Counted from the first letter of the stretch, positions 24,925-34,192 are shown. The stretch: 64,000 nt of DNA from Paenibacillus catalpae (GCF_900112695.1 NZ_FOMT01000001.1:1550001-1614000); one strand, 5' to 3'. Notes: generated by a model not told the origin, from the sequence alone. A program made the numbers and translations.

Positions 24925-26388
24925 TTATGCCCTCCAAACCTGATGGGCTATTCCGATCGGCGGCGTCAGGCTTTCCTGAACATAGCTTTTTAAATCCAGC
25001 ATCATGACGGATTGAGTATCGTTATACACCGGCCAATCAGGTAATACGGAGATATTCGGGTTACCGTTGTGAACAAAAGCATTCCAGGCCGATCGCATGC
25101 TGGTAGCCAGCTCCGAAGCTTCTGCTTGCACATAGTGCGGATCGGCGGATAGGGTAGCCGAATCACGTGTTGGATCCTCCATATAATGAATCAAGCTTCC
25201 TTCATAGCCATGTGTTGCACCTAAAGTTCCCCCGTAAGCAAGCCTATACATCCATACAGAAGAGCCCGTTACTGCAATCGCTTCTGCCAGCTGCAAACAG
25301 CCAATCGTATAGAGATGCTCGGACAAAGCTTTACTCCATGCCTTGTCTACGGGCAATGTCTCGGAGTAGCGGGTGAAGGTGTCCCACACAACAAGCTGGT
25401 TTTCACCAAACAATCTCTCCAGAGTGCCCGCATCCGGTTTCTGAAGCCCGGTATCGTAATAAATAAACATGGTTGCTTCATCCTCGTTGGTTCCGATCAG
25501 CAGCGGAGGCAGATTTCCCTCTTCCCTTATGGAGGCAAGAGGATCAAGCGGAATTTGGATGCCGTCCGCAACCGGACCAAACATATGCAAATTTCTCGAG
25601 GTATCCGATCCTACCTTCATTTGCGCTTCAATCAGCTGATCAGCGGGAAGCTCCAGAAGCTTCGCAGCCTCCTCCGGCTGAAGCCCCAAAGCTTCTAATA
25701 GCCTGCCAGTCGTTACTGCAGCAGTCTTCTTATCGCGTATCGATTGCGTTGCGCCGCTTTGCGCAATAGCCTGCCGGAACAATCCTTTGGCTGCTTTCAT
25801 GGTATACAGAGTCGCCGTGCACTTGGCGCCTGCGGAATTACCCAATACGGTAACACGGGCAGGATCTCCGCCAAACGCTGCGATATTCGCCTGTACCCAG
25901 CGCAGTGCCTCGATGATATCCAACATGCCGTTATTTCCCGAAGCCGCGTATTCTTCTCCCAGAATATCTCCCAAGTAAAGAAAGCCTAACGCTCCCAGGC
26001 GATAGTTGAGGGAAACGTAGACGATGTCATCCTCGGCGGCATACCGGGAACCGTCACAATCTGCGCCTTTCCCGGAGGTAAAGCCGCCTCCATGAATATA
26101 GACCATTACTGGGCGAGGCTGATCTGCCGGACCGGTTGTCCATACATTCAAATTCAGGCAATCCTCTGAATGCTCGAGCCCCGGCAAGAAGCTATTCGGG
26201 TCATTGTACTGATGAGCGATTGGACCATACTCGCTGCAATCTCTGACCCCTTCCCATGCAGGCGGAGCCTCCGGGGGCTTGAATCTCAGCTTCCCGACCG
26301 GTGCGGCTGCATAAGGAATACCTCTAAATACGTACGAACCGTTTAGTTGAACGCCTTTTACTTGGCCAGATGACGTTTGAATAATCAC
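24925..26388 (-). CDS. type B carboxylesterase (para-nitrobenzyl esterase-like)
   Basis: The 487-residue protein has the type B esterase pattern: FRGIPYAAAPVGKLRFKPP near the N-terminus, the EDCLNLNVW motif, the oxyanion loop VYIHGGGF (97-104) and nucleophile Ser185 in VLGNSAGA. The nucleophile elbow is GNSAG rather than the usual GESAG, a conservative difference. It cleaves carboxylic esters and is cytoplasmic by lack of signal peptide. It heads a unit with the TSUP permease and is divergent from a LysR gene that probably controls it. Confidence 0.9.
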   Translation of the reverse strand: MIIQTSSGQVKGVQLNGSYVFRGIPYAAAPVGKLRFKPPEAPPAWEGVRDCSEYGPIAHQYNDPNSFLPGLEHSEDCLNLNVWTTGPADQPRPVMVYIHGGGFTSGKGADCDGSRYAAEDDIVYVSLNYRLGALGFLYLGDILGEEYAASGNNGMLDIIEALRWVQANIAAFGGDPARVTVLGNSAGAKCTATLYTMKAAKGLFRQAIAQSGATQSIRDKKTAAVTTGRLLEALGLQPEEAAKLLELPADQLIEAQMKVGSDTSRNLHMFGPVADGIQIPLDPLASIREEGNLPPLLIGTNEDEATMFIYYDTGLQKPDAGTLERLFGENQLVVWDTFTRYSETLPVDKAWSKALSEHLYTIGCLQLAEAIAVTGSSVWMYRLAYGGTLGATHGYEGSLIHYMEDPTRDSATLSADPHYVQAEASELATSMRSAWNAFVHNGNPNISVLPDWPVYNDTQSVMMLDLKSYVQESLTPPIGIAHQVWRA

Positions 26389-26476
26389 TTGAGCAATTCT
26401 CCCATCCTGTTAGGTGATGTGACCATTATAGTCTTGAGAATCGATAAACTCTAATATATATTTAGGCATAGCAACT

Positions 26477-26492
26477 ATAACTAAAGGGTTAT
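26477..26492. promoter_or_regulatory. candidate LysR-type dyad
   Basis: ATAAC-N6-GTTAT lies between the divergent esterase and LysR genes, about 30 bp before the LysR start. It is close to, but not exactly, the T-N11-A pattern of LysR sites, so support is weak. Confidence 0.3.
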
Positions 26493-26520
26493 GACGAAAC
26501 GGAAAGTTAAGGTGAACAAA

Positions 26521-27411
26521 ATGGAACTCCTGCAATTGAAATATTTCCAGACAGCCGCCCGTATGCAGCATATGACGCAGGCCGCCCAGCGGCTTCACAT
26601 CTCCCAGCCGGCCTTGAGTAAAATGATTGCTTCCCTGGAAGCCGAATTAGGGGTCAAGCTATTCGAGAGAACGAATAAAACAATCCGGCTCAATGAGCAC
26701 GGCAGGCATTTTCTAAGCAAGGTCGATATTGCTCTGCAGGCCTTGGAAGACGGCAAGCGGGAGCTGAGGGATCTGGCGGAAGCTCCTTCCGAGTTTATTA
26801 CACTGGACGTTCGGGTCTCCTCCCACCTGCTTCCCGGTCTGCTTGCGGAATACCGCAAATCAAAGCCGGATACGCAATTTCATCTGCTGCAGCATGCCTT
26901 GCCCGGTGATCATGCCTTTGAATTTGACTTATGTCTGTCGGACGGCGCCACACCTCCGCCTGACTGCAACTCGGTCTCTTTGCTCCGGGAGTCCATTGTT
27001 GTGGCCCTGCCTTCCGACCACCATTATGCCGCGCGGGATCGTATCAGTCTGGAGGAATTGAAGGAGGAAAGATTCATCAGCCTTCCTCCGGGCAAATCGC
27101 TCCGTGAAACAACGGATGCGTTCTGCCGGCTTGCCGGCTTCACGCCACATATTCAGTTCGAGAGCGATGATCCTGCCACCGTCCGCGGTCTCATTCGGGC
27201 TGGACAAGGTCTAGCTTTCCTGCCAGCCATTACTTGGGGAGGCTCTACCGGGCCGGACGTCGTAACGATTCCTCTGCAGGAAAGTTACTGTGAACGCTCC
27301 ATCTCTCTTCACTGGCCCAAGGGACGGTATTTGACCCAAGCCTCTGCTTCCTTCAGAGATTGTACGATTCAATACTTTGCTGAGTTGGCGAATGCTTATT
27401 CCAAGGCTTGA
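26521..27411 (+). CDS. LysR-family regulator divergent from the esterase unit
   Basis: A 296-residue protein with the canonical LysR N-terminus (MELLQLKYFQTAARMQHM, then QAAQRLHISQPALSKMIASL) and an effector-binding domain (about 90-290). ATG 26521 follows AAGGTG; a reading from 26491 adds ten basic residues without a ribosome site. It is divergent from the carboxylesterase/TSUP/cysteine-hydrolase genes, the normal place for their regulator. Its 3' end overlaps the 3' end of the helD gene by 16 nt. Confidence 0.87.
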   Translation: MELLQLKYFQTAARMQHMTQAAQRLHISQPALSKMIASLEAELGVKLFERTNKTIRLNEHGRHFLSKVDIALQALEDGKRELRDLAEAPSEFITLDVRVSSHLLPGLLAEYRKSKPDTQFHLLQHALPGDHAFEFDLCLSDGATPPPDCNSVSLLRESIVVALPSDHHYAARDRISLEELKEERFISLPPGKSLRETTDAFCRLAGFTPHIQFESDDPATVRGLIRAGQGLAFLPAITWGGSTGPDVVTIPLQESYCERSISLHWPKGRYLTQASASFRDCTIQYFAELANAYSKA

Positions 27412-29834
27412 ACCTCATATAATTCTTTGTTCACGGAATTCAGATAAGGTGCCCATTCGCCGTGGATATAGAGATTCAGCAGGTGCATCGCACGAGTACA
27501 AGCCGTATAGAAGAGCTTCCGCTCACTTTCACGGTTGTACGCTTCCGATGATGCATCATAGATCAATACGGCATCAAATTCCACGCCCTTAGCCAGATAA
27601 GCCGGGATAACCATCGCACCGGTCTCGAAGGTAAGGGTGTCTTTCGTAACGAGACGAATTTCTCCCAGTCCTAACGCTGTCAGTGCCTCATAAGCTTCCT
27701 TACTTTCGGCCGCAGTCTTCGTAATAACGGCAATGGAACCAAGGCCTTCTGCTTTCATGGCCTTCAGATCATGAGCGAGTTGACCGATCAGGGAGTTACG
27801 GTTATGTGCGGTTGTAATGACCGGCTTCCGGCCTCTTCGGTCGAACGGCTGAATCTCCTCTCCGCCTGGCAGCATGCTTCTTGTGAATTCCACATTTTCC
27901 TTGGTCGACCGATAGCTTCTTAATAAAGCGATTAACGAAGTTTCCGATTCTCCGTACAACCTTACGAGTGGCGTATCTCCGCCTTGCAGATTCGTTGACT
28001 GCGTGAAGATCGCCTGCCCAAAATCGCCTAATACGGTCATTCGGGCGTTAGGGAACAATCTCTTCAGAAAAGCATATTGGAATGGCGAATAGTCCTGCCC
28101 CTCATCTACAAAGATGTGCCGGACGATCGTATTCATCCTGGCTCCTTCAATTAACTCCTTCAAGAACAGATACGGCGTTGCATCCTCATAGTACAGCTCC
28201 TCGCGGCCCAGCTTCTCCCGTGTTTGTCTGGCTATCTCAAGCCAATGCGGCGGCACTTCTTCACCATCTGTCATGGCAAGATAGGCCGATTCCTTCTCAT
28301 CAAACAGCTGGCCGTACAGTCCGTTTATATCCACGAACTTCATCCGCTTCACCATCCGCCGCAGCGGCTTGAAATGCTCTTTCACAATCATTTGGCGAAG
28401 CATAACCTCCTGCTGATCCGAAAAGTCGAAGACATTATCCTCTCCCAGATTCTCAAACTTGCGGAGCCGGTCTTGAACCTCAGCATACCGCTCGGATATT
28501 TCAAACATTTCCTCGTCGCGCTGGAACTTCTTAAGGAGCTCACTGTACGCCTCAGCGTATTGGTCATTATCGAGGTAATCCAGCTCATCGCCAACCCAGT
28601 CTGCCTCCTGCTCCCTGCGCGCAATTCTCTTCAGTTCCTTCAGCAGCCATTCCTGCAGCAGAATAACCCGGTTAGACAGCCTGACGGAAGCATCATAGCT
28701 GTAGAATTGCTCTGCTATCTGTTCGGCCGTAATCAGATCGCGATTCTGGAAGCGGATGCCCGTAAATCGCATGCCTTCTTTGCCCAGCCACTCTGCATAG
28801 TGCTGAAGGGCATGCAGGAAAGCTTCCGACGCTTTGTAGCGGATACCTTCAATTCTTGCTTCATATCCTTCGGTTTCCTGAGCTGTCAGGACATACTCGA
28901 TCTGGTCAAACGGATCCTCAAGCTGCATCTCTCCTCCAAGCCAATGTCCCAGATACTCCTGGAAGGTCGTCTGCTGCATATTCTCCTCGCCAAGCTCCGG
29001 AAGAACGGTCGATACATAACTGTTAAACATTGAATTAGGCGAGAAAAGAACAATCTGATCGGCCTTCAGCCGCTCCCGGTGTTTATAGAGCAAATAGGCG
29101 ACCCGCTGCAAGGCTGCCGAGGTTTTACCGCTTCCGGCAGCTCCTTGCACGATCAACATCCGGCTCGAATCATTGCGTATAATTGCGTTCTGTTCCTTCT
29201 GAATGGTGGCTACAATGCTTTTCATCTGATTATTGGCGCCTTGACCAAGCACCTGCTGCAGCAGGGAATCGCCAATCGTAACGCTCGCATCAAAGAAATT
29301 GATCAGTTCATTGCCTTTAATCTGATATTGCCGTTTAAGTTCCATCGTTCCTGAAATCAACCCGCCTGGTGTTGCATAAGCAGCAGGACCTGGAGAATGG
29401 TCATAATAAAGACTTGCAATCGGCGTACGCCAGTCGTAAATCAGGAAATCCATCCCGTCCGATGCAAGGAAGGAAGATACTCCGATATAAACTTGTTCGG
29501 TGTGGCCAAGACCTTTCTCCGTAAAATCAATTCGACCGAAATAAGGAGATTGCAACAGCCGCTTCATGTTCTTCCATTGCTGCAGGCGTTTCTGATGGCT
29601 TCGCTCCCGTTCGGACAGCAACGCAACCTGCTGTTTGATACTGAAGTAAGATTCCTCGAAATCTTCCTCTGTACTTGTATTAACCGTGACCTCCTCCCAG
29701 AAATGCCTGCGCATATCCGATGCCTGACCATACAGCTGATCCACTTCGGGCTGAAGCTCGGCCATGCGCTCCTTCAGCTTTTCCGTCACTTTGTTTAACC
29801 GGTCTTGCTCCAGTTTCCATTCTTTCTCCATCAT
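27396..29834 (-). CDS. helD: HelD-type RNA polymerase recycling helicase
   Basis: The 812-residue protein has the HelD layout: an N-terminal coiled coil (about 1-95, rich in E, K, L and Q) that reaches into RNA polymerase, then a UvrD/PcrA-like superfamily 1 motor split into two RecA domains. Walker A is GAAGSGKT (231-238), and DEGQDY and the RSTKENVEF motif follow. HelD frees stalled RNA polymerase from nucleic acid using ATP. ATG 29834 follows AAAGGAG with 11-nt spacing; an upstream extension from 29897 lacks support. A TATAAT -10 on the minus strand lies at 29911-29906. Confidence 0.88.
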   Translation of the reverse strand: MMEKEWKLEQDRLNKVTEKLKERMAELQPEVDQLYGQASDMRRHFWEEVTVNTSTEEDFEESYFSIKQQVALLSERERSHQKRLQQWKNMKRLLQSPYFGRIDFTEKGLGHTEQVYIGVSSFLASDGMDFLIYDWRTPIASLYYDHSPGPAAYATPGGLISGTMELKRQYQIKGNELINFFDASVTIGDSLLQQVLGQGANNQMKSIVATIQKEQNAIIRNDSSRMLIVQGAAGSGKTSAALQRVAYLLYKHRERLKADQIVLFSPNSMFNSYVSTVLPELGEENMQQTTFQEYLGHWLGGEMQLEDPFDQIEYVLTAQETEGYEARIEGIRYKASEAFLHALQHYAEWLGKEGMRFTGIRFQNRDLITAEQIAEQFYSYDASVRLSNRVILLQEWLLKELKRIARREQEADWVGDELDYLDNDQYAEAYSELLKKFQRDEEMFEISERYAEVQDRLRKFENLGEDNVFDFSDQQEVMLRQMIVKEHFKPLRRMVKRMKFVDINGLYGQLFDEKESAYLAMTDGEEVPPHWLEIARQTREKLGREELYYEDATPYLFLKELIEGARMNTIVRHIFVDEGQDYSPFQYAFLKRLFPNARMTVLGDFGQAIFTQSTNLQGGDTPLVRLYGESETSLIALLRSYRSTKENVEFTRSMLPGGEEIQPFDRRGRKPVITTAHNRNSLIGQLAHDLKAMKAEGLGSIAVITKTAAESKEAYEALTALGLGEIRLVTKDTLTFETGAMVIPAYLAKGVEFDAVLIYDASSEAYNRESERKLFYTACTRAMHLLNLYIHGEWAPYLNSVNKELYEVQALE

Positions 29835-29880
29835 TGCTATACACACTCTCCTTTTCGAAAAAAAATTCGAAAAAAATGAT

Positions 29881-29910
29881 TTGACATTTGAAGACACTGC
29901 ATGCTATTAT
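29881..29910 (+). promoter_or_regulatory. sigma-A promoter pointing away from helD
   Basis: TTGACA (29881-29886), 18-bp spacer and TATTAT (29905-29910) on the plus strand. It overlaps the opposite-strand helD -10 element (TATAAT, 29911-29906), so the two promoters share bases and probably exclude each other. Confidence 0.55.
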
Positions 29911-29916
29911 ATAAGT

Positions 29917-30045
29917 ATAGATAAGATGTAATAACTATGCATAACATGAATAGATCTGCAGAGATCTTCTAACTATAGCACGATTCTTTTTGTTGCGCAA
30001 TCATTTGTTCAGCCCTGCTTTCATGCAGGGCTCATTTTATTTATT
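29917..30045 (+). ncRNA. candidate small RNA between helD and the ABC-F gene
   Basis: A plus-strand promoter (29881-29910) and a plus-strand intrinsic terminator (30011-30045) bracket about 130 nt that contain no plus-strand gene. The predicted RNA includes a hairpin with AGATCT-GCAG-AGATCT (29952-29967) and the terminal hairpin. There is no ribosome site before its short ATG frames. This is prediction only; no known family is recognised. Confidence 0.4.
30011..30045 (+). terminator. plus-strand intrinsic terminator
   Basis: AGCCCTGC (30011-30018), 6-nt loop, GCAGGGCT (30025-30032), then CATTTTATTTATT. The T-rich tail is only on the plus strand. Confidence 0.75.
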
Positions 30046-30052
30046 AAGTACA

Positions 30053-30088
30053 AATAGGCCGCCCTTCGAAACCGAAGGGCGGCCTATT
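30053..30088 (-). terminator. 16-bp perfect inverted repeat after the ABC-F gene
   Basis: Arms 30053-30068 and 30073-30088 pair without mismatch around a 4-nt loop. On the minus strand the tail is only weakly T-rich (TTTGTACTT), yet its position after the ABC-F stop makes termination the likely role. Confidence 0.65.
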
Positions 30089-30104
30089 CCTATGCGCGCT
30101 GGCA

Positions 30105-31583
30105 TCACAGCTCCACAATCTTGGTAGCGATATTTTCACAAAATGCCCTGTCATGCTCCACGAACAAGATGGTTGGCGAATGCTCCAGCAGGAGCTCTTC
30201 GATCTGCATCCGGGAGATAACGTCAATAAAGTTGAGCGGCTCATCCCAAATATGCAAATGAGCTTTCTCGCAAAGACTTTTGGCGATCAGAACCTTCTTC
30301 TTCTGCCCTCCGCTGAAGGCGGAAATATCCTTCTCGAACTGAATCCTGGAGAAATCCAGCTTGCGCAAGATGGCTTTGAAGAGACTTTCATCAATGCCAT
30401 GGTCCCTGGCGTAGTCCGTCAGATTCCCCTGCAGATGGGATGTATCCTGAGAAACATAGGATATTTTCAGCTGGCTCCCTTTACGGAAAGTACCGGTATA
30501 CGTCAGATCCTCTCCGCAGATGAGCTTGATGAGGCTCGACTTGCCGGAGCCATTCTTGCCGGAAAGCGCGATACGCTCCCCTTGTTCAATCGTAAAGCTG
30601 ATATCCGAGCATGCTTCCTTCTCGCCGTAATAGATCGTGACATGCTCCAGTTCCACAAGCTGAGGCTTATGATAAGCAAGCTGCGAGATCTTCAAGCTGT
30701 CCGAGCTCTCGATGTTTTTGAGCAGTTTGGATTTATCGTCAATCGCGGACTGCTGTCTCTGCTCCATCGACTTTGAGCGTTTCATCATTTTCGCTGCTTT
30801 ATGCCCGACATACCCTTTATCCACCTTGGAGCCGGAGTTTCTTGTGCCGTTTTTGGTCTTCTCTACTTCATGCGACCAATTATTCGTGCGTTTGGCTGCA
30901 TCGGACAACCTTTTAATATCTTTCCTGAGTTTATCATTCTCTGCCAGCTCATAGTTATCCTGACGTTCTTTGTTCTCCCACCAGTCCGAGAAGTTGCCCT
31001 TCTGAATCTCAATATTCGTCTTATTGATGGAGAGAATATGGTCAACGCAGTCGTCCAGGAAGGTACGGTCATGGGAGACGAGGATAAAACCGCTCTTGCT
31101 GTTTAAATACTGGCTGACCAGCTTTCTGGCGTTCATGTCCAGATGGTTGGTTGGCTCGTCAATGAGCAGGAAGCTGTTTTCCTTCAGGAATAAAGCGGCC
31201 AGCAATATTTTCGTCTGCTCCCCGTTGGATAAAGTATTAAACGGCCGGTAGAGGACGTCATCGGACACTTGAAGCAGCGTTAACTCGCGCATTAACTCCC
31301 ACTGCTTATAATCCGGATAGATTTCCTCCACGACATCGGTCGTGAGATATTCCGGATGCTCCACATGGAACGGAAAATATTCAAAGCTGACGCTTGCCGA
31401 AATATTCCCGTCGTATTCGTACTTCCCAAGCAGCAAATTCATAAAGGTGGTCTTCCCTCTGCCGTTACGGCCGGTAAAACCAAGCTTCCAATCCGTATCG
31501 ATCTGAAAGCTTACATTCTCAAAAATATAATCGTAGCTGCCGTCATGGGCAAACGTAAGGTTCGTTACATTAATCATTGACAT
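30105..31583 (-). CDS. ABC-F ribosomal protection protein, Lsa-like
   Basis: The 492-residue protein has two ABC ATPase domains without membrane segments: first Walker A GRNGRGKT (38-45), signature LSNGEQ and Walker B LLIDEPTNHLD; second Walker A GKNGSGKSS, signature FSGGQ and Walker B WDEPLNFID. The charged linker between them is the antibiotic-resistance-domain region. The sequence is closest in pattern to Lsa-type ABC-F proteins, which dislodge lincosamide, pleuromutilin or streptogramin A drugs from the ribosome. A long leader with a terminator hairpin precedes it, as is common for inducible members. Resistance is inferred from family. Confidence 0.87.
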   Translation of the reverse strand: MSMINVTNLTFAHDGSYDYIFENVSFQIDTDWKLGFTGRNGRGKTTFMNLLLGKYEYDGNISASVSFEYFPFHVEHPEYLTTDVVEEIYPDYKQWELMRELTLLQVSDDVLYRPFNTLSNGEQTKILLAALFLKENSFLLIDEPTNHLDMNARKLVSQYLNSKSGFILVSHDRTFLDDCVDHILSINKTNIEIQKGNFSDWWENKERQDNYELAENDKLRKDIKRLSDAAKRTNNWSHEVEKTKNGTRNSGSKVDKGYVGHKAAKMMKRSKSMEQRQQSAIDDKSKLLKNIESSDSLKISQLAYHKPQLVELEHVTIYYGEKEACSDISFTIEQGERIALSGKNGSGKSSLIKLICGEDLTYTGTFRKGSQLKISYVSQDTSHLQGNLTDYARDHGIDESLFKAILRKLDFSRIQFEKDISAFSGGQKKKVLIAKSLCEKAHLHIWDEPLNFIDVISRMQIEELLLEHSPTILFVEHDRAFCENIATKIVEL

Positions 31584-31608
31584 ATAAATTCCCCCTGTAG
31601 ATCAAAAA

Positions 31609-31871
31609 GAGCTGCAAGAAAGTTACCTTTCTCACAGCTCAAATAAATACAGCAAATCCATCCCCGGCATTCCATATGCTGGGCTGGAAAGGGATATTCA
31701 TTGAGTGAAAAAGATGTAGTAACTTTCTCGCGCATAAAAAAATAAAACAACCGTTATCGTTGAGGCTCTGGTTTGTTTTATTAATTTTTATCATCGCAAG
31801 AAGGTTCTACATTTTTTCAACCCCAATCCTTAAATTACAGGTATCTTAACATACCCGTTTTTGAATATCAA
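31609..31871 (-). promoter_or_regulatory. promoter and transcription-attenuation leader of the ABC-F gene
   Basis: On the minus strand a promoter TTGATA (31871-31866), 17-bp spacer, TAAGAT (31848-31843) starts a leader of about 250 nt. It contains an intrinsic terminator (arms 31770-31782 and 31741-31752, T-run 31742-31736) and a second hairpin just before the ribosome site (31609-31640). GAGAAAGTTAC (31729-31719) can alternatively pair with GTAACTTTCTT inside that hairpin. A 53-codon frame starts right after the terminator and overlaps the ABC-F start, but has no ribosome site. Confidence 0.65.
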
Positions 31872-31892
31872 CCAAAGGGCTCGTTATTAATC

Positions 31893-33944
31893 TCAATCAT
31901 CCTCTTTTCCTCTGCCCTTCCCTCCTTTATGCTCATCTGCTTTTTTATGATCTTTATCATCCTTGCCAGGACGGTCAGGTTTAGGCTTTTTGTCCGGCTT
32001 TTTGTCCGGCTTCTCACCTTTTGGCTTCTCCGGTTTTTTGGATTTGGCAGGCATACCCGGCGCTTTAGGGAAAGCCATCACAGATTCATTCACGAGTGCT
32101 TCGGTCATCAGCCTCTGGAATACGGCTGCCGCAGCCTTGGACGTAGTCGTCAAATAATGGCTCTCATCCGTATGATCATATCCGAGCCACACGGCTCCGA
32201 CAAGCTGCGGAGTATAGCCGACAAACCAGTTATCCTTCATGCCTTGTCCGCCCGTCCCGGGCATTTCCGTCGTGCCCGTCTTACCGGCTACCGGTCGGTT
32301 CCCAAGTGATGCAACATCGCCGGTCCCTTCCTTCACGACCCCTTCAAGCATTGCGGTCATCGTGCGGGCAACCGCTGGTTCCGTTACTTTTACGCTATTG
32401 TTCGTATCGGCCTCGGCCACAAGCTCCCCTTCCGCCGATTCAATAAGCGTTATGGAATGTGCAGGTATCCGTGTCCCGTCATTCGCAAATACACCAAACG
32501 CCTCAGCCATATCTAAAGGGGATACCCCTTCCTGAAGCCCGCCAAGCGCCAGACCAAGCGTCCGGTCCTGATCGGTAAGCTCAATCCCGAACCGGCCTGC
32601 TGCTTCCATGCCTGCTTCAATACCCATCTCATTCAACAAAGAGACAGCAGGCACATTATACGAATGAATAATCGACTCATATATCGTTACTTCGCCATGA
32701 TAGCTGCCGCCGGCATTCTTAGGCTGATAGCCCCCGAAATTAACCGGTTCATCCATCAACGTATCCTCTGGCGCGTAACCTTGTTCTAATGCCGGCGTAT
32801 ACACCGAGATCGGCTTCATCGTTGAACCCGGCTGGCGTTTCAGTTGAACGGCCCGGTTAAATCCGCGGAATGGCTGTTCGCCCCGACCGCCAATAAGAGC
32901 CCGGATTCCGCCATCTCTTGGATCAACCAGCACAGCTCCGCTTTGAATAATCCGATCGGAACGGCTTGCCGGGAACAGACTGTCCTGCGAATAGACCTTC
33001 TCGGCGGCTTCCTGCATTTGAGTGCTCAGGGTCGTATAAATCCGGAGACCGCCGTGCAGCACTTCATTTTCCGTCAGTCCGTACATTTGACCTGCTTCAC
33101 GAATCACTTGATCGATGAAATAAGGATATTTGATTGCGTCACTGCTGCTTGGCTTCGAATCCCGAATATGCAGCGGTTCCTTTATCGACGCTTCGTAGGT
33201 CGACAGATCAATTTTGCCCTGATCCTTCATGAGCTTCAGCACCACATTCCTGCGGGCTTTCGCCTCTTCCGGATGGCTATATGGCGAAAGCGCGGAAGGT
33301 GCCTTGACGATACCCGCGAGCAGCGCAGACTCCGTAAGGGTCAGATCATCCACATCGACGCCGAAGTACACTTGAGATGCTTTCTTAATTCCCCAAGCTC
33401 CTTCTCCAAAATAAATCTGATTTAAATAATAGGTGATAATTTGCTGCTTATCGTAGTTTTTCTCGATCTTCTCGGCGAGCAGGAGCTCCTTCCATTTCCT
33501 TGTCCATGTCCGCTCCTGGCTGAGAAATACATTCTTCGCCAGCTGCTGCGTAATGGTGCTTGCCCCCTCCACCGTTCTGCCATTGGTCAGGTTAGTCAGC
33601 AAGGCGCGGCCAATCCCCTGAAGATCCGTCCCGCTATGCTCGAAGAACCTTCTATCCTCTACGGCGACAACCGCTTCGATTAGTTGCTCAGGCAAGTTGT
33701 CATAGCTGACGGCTTCGGCTTTTTTAGGTGAAATTCGCAGGACTTCCTTTTTGCTCTGATCGTAAAAAATAGTGGCCGCCGGCAGCGGCTCCTCCAGCAA
33801 GGATACATCTTGCCTCGCAACCAGCATGTTAAAAATGACCATGCCCGCAGCGGCAATCGCTATGCCTGCAATAACAACGGCAAGAACGAGCTTTTTCCAG
33901 ATGCCTCGTTTCTTTGCTTTCTGATGATGAATGGCTGATCTCAT
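31893..33944 (-). CDS. class A penicillin-binding protein (transglycosylase/transpeptidase)
   Basis: A 683-residue bifunctional peptidoglycan synthase: short cytosolic tail, one membrane anchor (about 17-41), GT51 domain with catalytic Glu96 in VEDRRFFEHSGTD and GASTITQQLAKN, then a transpeptidase domain with SxxK at 374-377 (PGSTMKP), SYN at 428-430 and KTGTT at 555-559. The last 40-45 residues are a highly charged K/P/D/E tail outside the membrane. The type matches Bacillus PbpF/PbpG or PBP1. ATG 33944 follows GGGGGAAG. It is monocistronic in this reading. Confidence 0.92.
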   Translation of the reverse strand: MRSAIHHQKAKKRGIWKKLVLAVVIAGIAIAAAGMVIFNMLVARQDVSLLEEPLPAATIFYDQSKKEVLRISPKKAEAVSYDNLPEQLIEAVVAVEDRRFFEHSGTDLQGIGRALLTNLTNGRTVEGASTITQQLAKNVFLSQERTWTRKWKELLLAEKIEKNYDKQQIITYYLNQIYFGEGAWGIKKASQVYFGVDVDDLTLTESALLAGIVKAPSALSPYSHPEEAKARRNVVLKLMKDQGKIDLSTYEASIKEPLHIRDSKPSSSDAIKYPYFIDQVIREAGQMYGLTENEVLHGGLRIYTTLSTQMQEAAEKVYSQDSLFPASRSDRIIQSGAVLVDPRDGGIRALIGGRGEQPFRGFNRAVQLKRQPGSTMKPISVYTPALEQGYAPEDTLMDEPVNFGGYQPKNAGGSYHGEVTIYESIIHSYNVPAVSLLNEMGIEAGMEAAGRFGIELTDQDRTLGLALGGLQEGVSPLDMAEAFGVFANDGTRIPAHSITLIESAEGELVAEADTNNSVKVTEPAVARTMTAMLEGVVKEGTGDVASLGNRPVAGKTGTTEMPGTGGQGMKDNWFVGYTPQLVGAVWLGYDHTDESHYLTTTSKAAAAVFQRLMTEALVNESVMAFPKAPGMPAKSKKPEKPKGEKPDKKPDKKPKPDRPGKDDKDHKKADEHKGGKGRGKEDD

Positions 33945-34033
33945 ACAACTTCCCCCAAGCTTTGAAGCAACATCCTGTTACTTTTGTCTTGGATAATAGT
34001 TCGCAGGTGAGATCTTTTTTCTGTACGTTATCC

Positions 34034-34192
34034 TCATGCATTTTCTTTCCGTTCTGCTCTTAAGTCATTAATGAGAATGTCCAGTCTGGCAATGATCCGT
34101 TCATCATTCCTCAATTTTTCCTTAAGTTTATGCTCCAAGCTGATGATTCCCATTATGACAATAACCATAAATATAATGATAATAATGACCAT
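34034..34192 (-). CDS. 52-residue membrane-anchored coiled-coil protein
   Basis: From ATG 34192 (GGAGGG, 9-nt spacing) the product starts with one hydrophobic helix (MVIIIIIFMVIVIMGIISL) followed by a short charged helix (HKLKEKLRNDERIIARLDIL, then INDLRAE). I do not recognise the family. It lies upstream of the PBP gene on the same strand (89 nt apart), so it could share its transcript. A longer reading to 34234 is rejected because the ribosome site sits inside it. Confidence 0.55.
   Translation of the reverse strand: MVIIIIIFMVIVIMGIISLEHKLKEKLRNDERIIARLDILINDLRAERKENA

Noticed and set aside
28224-29033. A 269-codon plus-strand frame inside helD
   Set aside because: Antisense to a clearly conserved ATPase; no start signal or domain.
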